The position numbers and the translations under genes are program-made. This document shows, piece by piece, positions 57,619 to 64,000 of a stretch of DNA of 64,000 nucleotides; positions within the stretch are counted from its first letter, which is position 1, and the number at the start of each line of letters is the position of its first letter. Under the pieces are notes generated by a model. That model did no database searches and was not told where the DNA came from. It was given only the letters and a program-made list of their open reading frames with translations. Source of the stretch: Methylobacter marinus A45 (GTDB lineage: Bacteria; Pseudomonadota; Gammaproteobacteria; Methylococcales; Methylomonadaceae); the NCBI RefSeq assembly GCF_000383855.1, contig NZ_KB912877.1, positions 4,754,048 through 4,818,047 on the forward strand, written 5' to 3'.

Positions 57619-57648
57619 GGGTTCGCCTCATAATGAATAAGGTTAGGT
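57605..57648 (+). other. Hairpin plus GTTAGGT core, possible degenerate attC
   Basis: Perfect 10-bp stem ATGAGGCGAA / TTCGCCTCAT (57605-57631) spans the DUF302 stop, followed by GTTAGGT (57642-57648), which fits GTTRRRY. No matching left core, so only a possible attC remnant or a terminator. Confidence 0.35.
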
Positions 57649-57671
57649 GAGGCACGAAGTCGCGCAATGAA

Positions 57672-57714
57672 GGGCCGTAGGTGCGATTACGCGCGCTAAT
57701 CGCACCTACGGCCC
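57672..57714. repeat. REP-like palindrome, copy 2
   Basis: Perfect 18-bp stem starting GGGCCGTAGGTGCGATTA with a CGCGCGC loop, 28 bases before the DUF1330 gene. Confidence 0.85.
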
Positions 57715-57741
57715 TTAGAGCGAAATACACAGGAGCTTCGA

Positions 57742-58032
57742 ATGAAAGGATATTTGATCCTGGACCTTAAGGTCGAAAACTACGCCGAATTCAAGGTATA
57801 CATCGAGAAAATACCTGCCTTCATCGAAAAGCACGGCGGCCGGTACATCGTCCAGGGCGTCGTTCCCGAAGTTATGGAGGGTGATTGGCAGCCGGAAAGG
57901 GTTGTGGTCCTCGAGTTTCCTTCGCCATCAGAAGCCAAAGAGTTTCTCAATGACCCAGAAGCTCAGCCGCTGTTCGCTATCCGACACAAGGCAACGGTTA
58001 GTAAACTTATACTGGCTGAAGGCTGCGTGTGA
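57742..58032 (+). CDS. DUF1330 family protein
   Basis: 96 residues: MKGYLILDLKVENYAEFKVY, GGRYIVQGVVPEVMEGDW and RVVVLEFPSPSEAKEF are typical of DUF1330, a ferredoxin-like dimeric fold of unknown role. AGGAG before the ATG. Followed at once by an attC-like site. Confidence 0.9.
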   Translation: MKGYLILDLKVENYAEFKVYIEKIPAFIEKHGGRYIVQGVVPEVMEGDWQPERVVVLEFPSPSEAKEFLNDPEAQPLFAIRHKATVSKLILAEGCV

Positions 58033-58046
58033 ATGCAGTAGCCCCC

Positions 58047-58131
58047 GCACAACAAACGCAGTCACGGCGATGGCTTTTCCGTTGCGGCTTCGCCTCCACT
58101 GCAAAGCCACGCGTGCTGCGTGGCGTTAGGC
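58047..58131 (+). other. attC-like integron recombination site
   Basis: Left core GCACAAC (58047-58053) and right core GTTAGGC (58125-58131). Between them, arms CGCAG-CACG and CGTGCTGCG, then GGCTTT / AAAGCC, make an imperfect 85-base palindrome, as expected of attC. It lies just after one gene and 42 bases before the next start. Confidence 0.72.
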
Positions 58132-58172
58132 CCTGACCGAATCTATTCACCCCCGTAAGGAGATTTTCCACA

Positions 58173-58919
58173 GTGGACATCCCACGAATATTCAACATCA
58201 CTGAAAGTGCTCACCGCATCCACAACCCGATCACACCCGAAAAGCTCGCCACTCTCGGAGCGGCGCTGCGTCTGGAATCGGGGGCCAGAGTGCTCGACCT
58301 CGGCAGCGGTTCGGGGGAGATGCTATGCACCTGGGCACGCGATCACGGCATCATCGGCACCGGCATCGACATGAGCCAGTTGTTCACCGAGCAAGCGAAA
58401 CTCCGTGCTGTAGAACTCGGTGTCGCCGATCAAGTCAAGTTCATCCATGGCGATGCTGCGGGCTACGTCTCTGACGAGAAGGTCGATTTGGCAGCCTGTG
58501 TTGGTGCCACTTGGATCGCTGGTGGAGTCGTCGGCACTATCGAGCTTCTGGCGCGGAGCCTGCGCAACGGAGGGATCATACTCATCGGCGAGCCCTACTG
58601 GCGGCAGTTACCGCCGACGGAAGATGTTGCCAAAGGGTGTCTTGCCAACTCAATCTCCGACTTTCTCATGCTTCCAGAACTTATCGCGTCTTTCGGCCAC
58701 CTTGGCCATGACGTCGTTGAAATGGTTCTGGCTGACCAAGACGGCTGGGATAGATACGAGGCGGCCAAATGGCTCACCATGCGCCGATGGCTTGAAGCCA
58801 ATCCCGACGACGAGCTCGCGAAAGATGTTCGAGCCAAACTGACCTCGGAACCCGAGCGCTACGCCGCTTACACGCGTGAATACCTGGGCTGGGGTGTGTT
58901 CGCGCTGATGCCGCGGTGA
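58173..58919 (+). CDS. SAM-dependent methyltransferase
   Basis: 248 residues from a GTG at 58173 with AAGGAG eleven bases upstream. Rossmann motif I GARVLDLGSGSGEML (about 34-48), acidic motif II GTGIDMSQLF, GDAAGYV and VDLAACVGATW. Small-molecule class I methyltransferase; substrate unknown. Confidence 0.87.
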   Translation: MDIPRIFNITESAHRIHNPITPEKLATLGAALRLESGARVLDLGSGSGEMLCTWARDHGIIGTGIDMSQLFTEQAKLRAVELGVADQVKFIHGDAAGYVSDEKVDLAACVGATWIAGGVVGTIELLARSLRNGGIILIGEPYWRQLPPTEDVAKGCLANSISDFLMLPELIASFGHLGHDVVEMVLADQDGWDRYEAAKWLTMRRWLEANPDDELAKDVRAKLTSEPERYAAYTREYLGWGVFALMPR

Positions 58920-58998
58920 TGCGTTGGCGCTCCTGGCGGATCGTCAACGGCTGTGCCGCGCAGCAGATGGTGGCTCCCGTCGCCATCGCGATCGATAA

Positions 58999-59038
58999 GC
59001 CGTAGGTGCGATTGCGCTTCGCTAATCGCACCTACGGC
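58999..59038. repeat. REP-like palindrome, copy 3
   Basis: 15-bp perfect stem GCCGTAGGTGCGATT / AATCGCACCTACGGC. Same family as copies 1 and 2. Confidence 0.85.
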
Positions 59039-59074
59039 CTTGCAATCGGTTTGTTTGAGGCCGTCTCGTGAAAA

Positions 59075-59134
59075 CCTTAACCAACGCATTAACCCGAGTT
59101 CGCTTCACTACGCGGGTTATGCTTTACGTTAGCA
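59075..59134 (+). other. attC-like integron recombination site
   Basis: Left core CCTTAAC (59075-59081), right core GTTAGCA (59128-59134). Arms GCATTAACCCG and CGGGTTATGC pair with one extra T on one side, like the extrahelical base of attC. 60 bases, 13 bases before the next start. Confidence 0.68.
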
Positions 59135-59147
59135 AAAGGAAAAAATA

Positions 59148-59570
59148 ATGATAGGAAGTTGTTTGTGCGGTAGCGTTGAATTCGAGGTTGATGGGGATGA
59201 ATTTAATATCTATCAATGTCACTGCTCATTGTGTAAAAAGCAAAGTGGTTCAAGTTCGAATTCAGCAACGATAGTCAAAAGTGATAATTTCAGATTCTTG
59301 AAGGCTTCTAATCACATAGGCTCATGGGTCAAAGAGACAGGTTTCAGGTCGGATTTCTGCAGGAAGTGTGGATCTACCGTGCCAAACCCGTTGAGAGGAT
59401 TGGATTTGTACTGGATTCCAGTGGGTTTATTCCCCGTTGACCTCAAGGCAAAGGTTGTAGCTCACTTGTGTACGAGTTCAATTTCTAGCTGGCATCCAGT
59501 TTCGTCTGATATCAAGCAGTTCAAAGAAGTTCCAGAGTTCGCTTTGTTAATGCGAATGCTGCTCGAGTAG
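59148..59570 (+). CDS. GFA-family (glutathione-dependent formaldehyde-activating-like) protein
   Basis: 140 residues. Zn-binding pattern: C5 and C7 (GSCLCGSVEFEV), CHCSLCKKQSGS, and CRKCGS. The GFA fold binds zinc and was linked to glutathione-formaldehyde chemistry, though many members have other roles; it is a common integron cassette gene. GC lower than average. Confidence 0.9.
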   Translation: MIGSCLCGSVEFEVDGDEFNIYQCHCSLCKKQSGSSSNSATIVKSDNFRFLKASNHIGSWVKETGFRSDFCRKCGSTVPNPLRGLDLYWIPVGLFPVDLKAKVVAHLCTSSISSWHPVSSDIKQFKEVPEFALLMRMLLE

Positions 59571-59577
59571 TAGTGCC

Positions 59578-59602
59578 ATGGCTAACCTTATTCGTTAGGC
59601 AT
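59578..59602. other. Fused core-site palindrome, attC remnant
   Basis: GGCTAAC (59580-59586) and GTTAGGC (59594-59600) are inverted cores only seven bases apart. Too short for a working attC, but consistent with the collapsed end of a cassette array. Confidence 0.4.
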
Positions 59603-59740
59603 CAGTTATACTTGTGGGTTACGGAATAAAACAGGGTCAGATCCTGCAATATAGCAGTCAATAGCGTGCGTGCTTGCCAAAACCTGCCCTCTTCTTTCAT
59701 TTTCCCGCGCCGGCATCGCCGGACACCGACGCGTCAACAC

Positions 59741-60535
59741 TCAGGGTTTTTCCGCTTCAAACAATATGGCTTGCATCGGATAGCGCGTGGGATTCGAGCC
59801 ATATTCTCTTATCAGCACCTTCGTCAGCGCCTCGGTTATCTCCTCGGGATCGACGCCGCCGCGTGCTTTTATCTCCGCGATAATCGGAGTGTAAACCAGC
59901 GCCCGCGCGAAGGCTTCCACATCCAGAATGTCGTGTTCCTTGCGATGGACTGAGACCACAATCCGATCAAAGCCGGTACGAATCAGCTTTTCCTTGATCG
60001 GGTCGATTTGATGGCAGGCAACGGTATCGAACAGGAACCGGGGCGTGTTCGACGGATAGAATTGCTTCAGTACCTCAAAAGTCAAGCTGGCGTATGGGTT
60101 ATAGTGTTCCGAATCCCAGACACGGAACAAGTACCGCCCGCCGCGCTTCAAGGTCCGGTACGCCTCGCGAAATCCCGCCTCTTTATCGAAGAACATGACC
60201 CCAAACTGGCAGACCACCGTATCGAACTCCTTGTCATCGAACGGCAGCGCCGTGGCGTCGGCGACTTGAAACGTGACCTGCTCGTGGGGATGAAATTTTT
60301 TGCGAGCGGCCTCCATCATGGAATCACTGATATCGATCGCGGTCAGTCGCGCGTCTTTGGGAAGCACATCTCGCAAGTGACGGGTAACGATTCCCGTGCC
60401 CGCGGCAATTTCGAGTACGTCGCGGACTGACCGTTCTGCGACGCGTTTCGCGGTATCGGCCCCATAATGATCGAAAAGTACAGGTCCGAGATCCTGATCG
60501 TAAGGGGTGACGACATCGCCTTCATAATCTGCCAT
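59741..60535 (-). CDS. SAM-dependent methyltransferase (UbiE/type 11-like)
   Basis: 264 residues from the ATG at 60535. Motif I RDVLEIAAGTGIVTRHL (about 39-55), TAIDISDSMMEAA, VADATALPFDDKEFDTVVC and LKRGGRYLFRVWD. Class I, small-molecule type. Divergent from the LysR gene 176 bases away, which probably regulates it. Confidence 0.9.
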   Translation of the reverse strand: MADYEGDVVTPYDQDLGPVLFDHYGADTAKRVAERSVRDVLEIAAGTGIVTRHLRDVLPKDARLTAIDISDSMMEAARKKFHPHEQVTFQVADATALPFDDKEFDTVVCQFGVMFFDKEAGFREAYRTLKRGGRYLFRVWDSEHYNPYASLTFEVLKQFYPSNTPRFLFDTVACHQIDPIKEKLIRTGFDRIVVSVHRKEHDILDVEAFARALVYTPIIAEIKARGGVDPEEITEALTKVLIREYGSNPTRYPMQAILFEAEKP

Positions 60536-60711
60536 AAATAACTCTCTAAAATACGTAATATAAGGACAAAAACGAACTCCATCGCCCATTTCAGAGAATG
60601 GCAAGCGCCAGCTCCGTTATGGCGAATAAAGATCGGCCCAATTCTACTTGGCTGGCGGTAATGAAGTAAATGCATATACAATGCAGAATTTGGCATACAT
60701 TGGTTGCAAAT

Positions 60712-61599
60712 ATGCATGACTTGAACTGGGATGATCTGCGCTATTTCATCGAAGTCGTCCGTTCCAGCAATGTCTCTGAAGCTGGAAAACGGTTGCATGT
60801 AAACCCATCGACCGTGAGCCGCCGGATTGCCAGTCTGGAATTGCAACTTGGCAAGACACTGTTTGACCGGACGACAAAAGGCTGGGTGATTACGCCCACC
60901 GGCGAAAAGATTGTCGAGTTTGCCGAAGAAATGGCTGACAGCGTCAATGCCGTTCAGCGAAAAGTCGAGTTCGATTCCAAGGAAGTTTCGGGCCTGGTCA
61001 GGCTTGCCGTTTCGGATGTTTGCGTCAAGCGTTTTGTGCTGCCGGCGATCCGCGATTTTAAACAGGCGCACCCGGACGTCGACATCGAATTGATCGCCGT
61101 TGAAGAAGAATTGAACTTGGCCGCGCACGACGTGGATATCGCGATTCGCGCCACCAATACGCCGCCGCCCAATTTAGTCGGAAAACACATTGGCACGATG
61201 GCTTTCCATGTGTACGGGCACGAGGACCTGCTTCAAAACATGAATCCCAACAAGCCGCCCTGCATTACCTGGGTGGGTGACGGCGTCACCCTGCCATATT
61301 GGATCAAGAAAAACTTTCCCAAGCTCAAACGGATCTATCGCACCAATTCCGCCGTGGTGATGTTCGAAATGTGTAAAGCCGGCCTGGGTCTGGCCTTACT
61401 TCCATGCCCTTTGGGCGATGAGGCGGATGAACTGGTACGCATGCCGGTCGAATATATTGAACCGGGCCTTGATATTTGGGTACTCAGCCATGTCGATTTG
61501 CGAACGACCGCCAGAGTCCGTCTCTTTCGTGACCGCCTGGTCGAATACTTGATCAAAGACCTGGATTTACTGGAAGGCCGCAAGCCCAGGCTTGTTTAG
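60712..61599 (+). CDS. LysR-family transcription regulator
   Basis: 295 residues from the ATG at 60712. N-terminal winged helix-turn-helix LRYFIEVVRSSNVSEAGKRL and VNPSTVSRRIASLE, then a periplasmic-binding-like effector domain (GLVRLAVSDVCVKRFVLPAI). Likely controls the divergent methyltransferase gene. Confidence 0.93.
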   Translation: MHDLNWDDLRYFIEVVRSSNVSEAGKRLHVNPSTVSRRIASLELQLGKTLFDRTTKGWVITPTGEKIVEFAEEMADSVNAVQRKVEFDSKEVSGLVRLAVSDVCVKRFVLPAIRDFKQAHPDVDIELIAVEEELNLAAHDVDIAIRATNTPPPNLVGKHIGTMAFHVYGHEDLLQNMNPNKPPCITWVGDGVTLPYWIKKNFPKLKRIYRTNSAVVMFEMCKAGLGLALLPCPLGDEADELVRMPVEYIEPGLDIWVLSHVDLRTTARVRLFRDRLVEYLIKDLDLLEGRKPRLV

Positions 61600-61996
61600 A
61601 GGCCGGGTTCCGGCTTCCGCTGCGAGAAGCCGCTTACCCCTGTGTTCGCAAAATGTTGACGCATCAGTATTTTTTGATTGACTTTAAGACACATGGTGAT
61701 TTACTTTCTGAGACTCTTCTAAATCTAATTCGCGCTAAAAAGAGCCGGTACAATAAAAAGAGTCCGAATTGGAGTTGCGGCAAGTTCGCATCATCATGGT
61801 AAGATCCAGTCCAATCGGGGGCGCGTCGAGCGAGGACTACCCTAATATTATCTGGCAGTGTAAAGAGATCCCATACTAGAGCTGCTTTCAAGATTAAAGC
61901 CGCAACCGTTGCACACATGCCAGTGAGAGAGCAAGGTTCTCAAGAACATTAATGACGACCGGCTTAGCAGGCTAACAGAGGGAGGCTATAGTAACT
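61600..61996. other. Intergenic region
   Basis: 397 bases, AT-rich in part. A minus frame of 84 codons here lacks family features. Nothing recognised. Confidence 0.45.
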
Positions 61997-62947
61997 ATGG
62001 TACTTACTGAGAAACAATATATCAGCTGGGTGCAGCGGTCATTAAACCGGTTACTGGGTACGGCAATGAAAATCGACGGCATACCCACACCAGGCTATCG
62101 TGAATATGTGCAGGAGTTTCAATTCGCTTATGCCAGTCCGCAGACCGGCCACATGGATTCGGGCGATCAGAACAAGATGATCAAAGCCAATCATCTGACG
62201 CCGGAATATGTCGTTTGGCTCCAAGAGAGTCTCAACACGACCGGCGCGGGAATGGGCTTAACACCGGATGGAATATTTGGCTCAAATACCAGAACCGCGG
62301 TTCTGTCTTTCCAATCCTATCAGGGATTGATCGACGACGGTTGGGTCGGGGCCAAGACGGAAACCGAGTTGATTAAGGAAGTAGGGATAAAACCGCCGGG
62401 CGAGATCACCGGCGTTCTTCCCAAACCGCCAGTTCCCAAACCGAAGCCGAAGCCCGTAAACCCGCACGATCCCCTGACACCAGAACAGCGTTACGACCGC
62501 GTCATCAACTCGGTCTATTATGAGGCGCTCTACCAGCCGTCCACCTATCCAAACAAAGAGCAGCGCAAACGGTTGCTGTGTTTCCTCAACAAATTGAAGA
62601 AAAAAAGCGGCATTGATGACGACTACATTCCAGCGGACCGAGTGACGCGATATGTGCGCTCATCCGGCTACGGCTACAATGACGGCGTTCTTCCCGACAG
62701 AATTACCAGCAGCGCCAAAGACCACATCAAATCGATGATCAAGTGGCTTCCCTATGAAGACCGGAACGACCGGGAGAAGCTGCGCACGATCATTTTAAAC
62801 ATTTATTACGCAATCGAATCCGGGCTCACACGAATCAGTTCCGAGTACAACGTTTGGGGCGACGCCAGTAACAGCGCGAAAGCACTCAACAATTGGGGCA
62901 TGAAGAAGCAGAACAATAAGAACAGCATCCTTTCCTGCTTTAAATGA
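61997..62947 (+). CDS. Peptidoglycan-binding-domain protein
   Basis: 316 residues. PG-binding-1 domain at about 70-130 (VVWLQESLNTTGAGMGLTPD, FGSNTRTAVLSFQSYQGL, DGWVGAKTETELI), preceded by a diverged similar repeat (about 8-60), then a Pro/Lys linker (PKPPVPKPKPKP) and a C-terminal domain of about 150 residues that I do not recognise. No signal peptide. May be a phage-like or secreted cell-wall-acting protein; function open. Confidence 0.8.
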   Translation: MVLTEKQYISWVQRSLNRLLGTAMKIDGIPTPGYREYVQEFQFAYASPQTGHMDSGDQNKMIKANHLTPEYVVWLQESLNTTGAGMGLTPDGIFGSNTRTAVLSFQSYQGLIDDGWVGAKTETELIKEVGIKPPGEITGVLPKPPVPKPKPKPVNPHDPLTPEQRYDRVINSVYYEALYQPSTYPNKEQRKRLLCFLNKLKKKSGIDDDYIPADRVTRYVRSSGYGYNDGVLPDRITSSAKDHIKSMIKWLPYEDRNDREKLRTIILNIYYAIESGLTRISSEYNVWGDASNSAKALNNWGMKKQNNKNSILSCFK

Positions 62948-63019
62948 CACGCCGGAAATCAAAGGGGCAAATCAAGGAGCTCAGATTAAGAGGTATCCTC
63001 ACGAAATTACGCCTTTTCT

Positions 63020-64000
63020 GTAAGCATCCAGTCCCACCACCTGGCATTATTGCTGCTTTAGCGTTTCAATGAACTCCGGTGCCAGGGGCAATAATTCGTC
63101 AATGCGACTGTTCGGCCAGACCGGCAGCTTTGCCAGCGTCTCTTTCAGCCAGGCAGCCGGATCGAGGCCATTGAGCCGGGCGGTGCCGAGCAAGGTCTGA
63201 ATGGCGGCCGCACGGCGGCCGGCACGCTCGGAGCCAGCGAACAACCAATTCTTCTTACCCAGGGCGATAGGCCGGATGCTGTTCTCCACCGGGTTATTAT
63301 CGATCGGCAGGTCACCGGTTTCGGCATAGCGGACCAGTGCCGGCCAGCGCTTCAGGGCGTAGTCGATGGCTTTGGCGGCGCCGGTATTGGGCGCCGTGCG
63401 AAGACGGGTTTGGTGCAGCCAGTCATGCAAGGCCTCAAGCACAGGCTGGCTTCGATCCGCGCGCAGTTGCTTTCGGGCTTCGCTGTCCAGGCCCCGGCCT
63501 GCCGCCTCAACGGCATACAGCAGGCCGATACGCTCCAGGGCGGCCAGCGCCATAGGGCTGCCATTGGCCTTATGCAGGTCGAAGAACTTGCGACGGACAT
63601 GCGCCCAACAGCCCAGTTCGATACAGGCCGTCTGGCTGTCGCCGGCGAACAGGGCTTTATAGCCGCCATAGTCATCGACCAGCAGATGGCCTTGCCAGGC
63701 GCCCAGGAACTGCCGCGCATGCGCACCGCTGCGTCCCGGCTGATAATCGAAGACGATGATGTGCGGCCCCGGCGCCAGGTCGTTGCTGCGATAAGCCCAC
63801 AGATACGCCTTGCGGGTCTTGCCCTGACCGGGGTCCAGTTGCGCCACCGGCGTCTCATCGGCATGCAGGCTGTTGCCTTGCAGCAGATGCCAGGTCAACC
63901 GGTCGACCAGCGGCTGCAGCGCCACGCCCACGCGGCCGACCCAGTCGGCCAAGGTCGAGCGGGACAGGCTGACCTGGTCACGGGCGGCGATCTGCTCCAG
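63020..64000 (-). mobile_element. IS66-family insertion sequence, one end only
   Basis: Contains the C-terminal part of an IS66 transposase and the probable end GTAAGC at 63020-63025, as in IS66 termini. The rest lies beyond 64000, so the other end and any target duplication cannot be seen. Confidence 0.75.
63047..64000 (-). CDS. IS66-family transposase TnpC, C-terminal fragment
   Basis: The frame stays open to the window edge (318 residues visible). Motifs: LHADETPVAQLDPGQGKTRK, LLVDDYGGYKALF, CWAHVRRKFFDLHKA and DNNPVENSIRPIALGKKNWLFAGS of the DDE transposase. IS66 uses TnpA and TnpB helpers, expected further right. Confidence 0.95.
   Translation of the reverse strand: MEQIAARDQVSLSRSTLADWVGRVGVALQPLVDRLTWHLLQGNSLHADETPVAQLDPGQGKTRKAYLWAYRSNDLAPGPHIIVFDYQPGRSGAHARQFLGAWQGHLLVDDYGGYKALFAGDSQTACIELGCWAHVRRKFFDLHKANGSPMALAALERIGLLYAVEAAGRGLDSEARKQLRADRSQPVLEALHDWLHQTRLRTAPNTGAAKAIDYALKRWPALVRYAETGDLPIDNNPVENSIRPIALGKKNWLFAGSERAGRRAAAIQTLLGTARLNGLDPAAWLKETLAKLPVWPNSRIDELLPLAPEFIETLKQQ

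Noticed and set aside
61664..61918. 84-codon minus frame between the LysR gene and the peptidoglycan-binding gene
   Set aside because: No ribosome site and no recognisable features; AT-rich intergenic sequence.

Overview
The window looks like chromosomal DNA of a gammaproteobacterium of moderately high GC. Several hints fit a methanotroph of the Methylococcales type: a Na+-type N-ATPase operon, a cytosolic Csp-like copper-storage protein, an SmbP-like protein, a tandem MASE1-GGDEF-EAL pair and many short dispersed inverted repeats. No methane-oxidation gene is in view, so this placement is an inference.

Layout. 1-4424 (minus): N-ATPase operon atpD-C-Q-R-B-E-F-A, with atpA cut by the window edge; the c subunit carries a Na+ ligand set. 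4872-9025 (minus): RND efflux pump and its adaptor. 9182-28985: a roughly 20-kb stress and envelope island of small genes: four BON-domain proteins, DUF3309, DUF3096, two DUF883 proteins, a YqjE-like holin-fold protein, DUF2383, hemerythrin, EF-hand, PRC-barrel, SmbP, Csp, ferritin-like, PQQ-type sugar dehydrogenase and RlpA-like proteins, plus two tandem secreted beta-helix proteins. Seven perfect and one near-perfect copy of an FNR-spaced palindrome (GTNCG-N4-CGNAC) lie in its intergenic gaps. One copy precedes a Crp/Fnr-family regulator at 28218, which I propose as the island's regulator.

29277-34843: an LTA-synthase-like sulfatase with a PAP2 phosphatase, then a PepSY / response regulator / histidine kinase operon. 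35461-42442: two tandem MASE1-PAS-GGDEF-EAL proteins whose 3' halves are almost the same. 42607-48402: a TPC-motif P1B ATPase, a PepSY-like protein, a histidine kinase whose phospho-accepting His is replaced by Gln, a VIT1/CCC1 transporter, a GIY-YIG protein and truC. 48459-50335: a group II intron with a frameshifted maturase. 50490-55841: FAD/Rieske oxidoreductase, L-serine dehydratase, and an OFA-type MFS transporter with its 42-aa small subunit.

56061-59602: an accessory stretch of one-directional small genes (CHAT-like caspase-fold protease, DUF302, DUF1330, methyltransferase, GFA) separated by attC-like sites, resembling an integron cassette array without an integrase. 59741-64000: methyltransferase divergent from a LysR regulator, a peptidoglycan-binding protein, and the end of an IS66-type element running out of the window. 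No rRNA, tRNA or CRISPR array was recognised.
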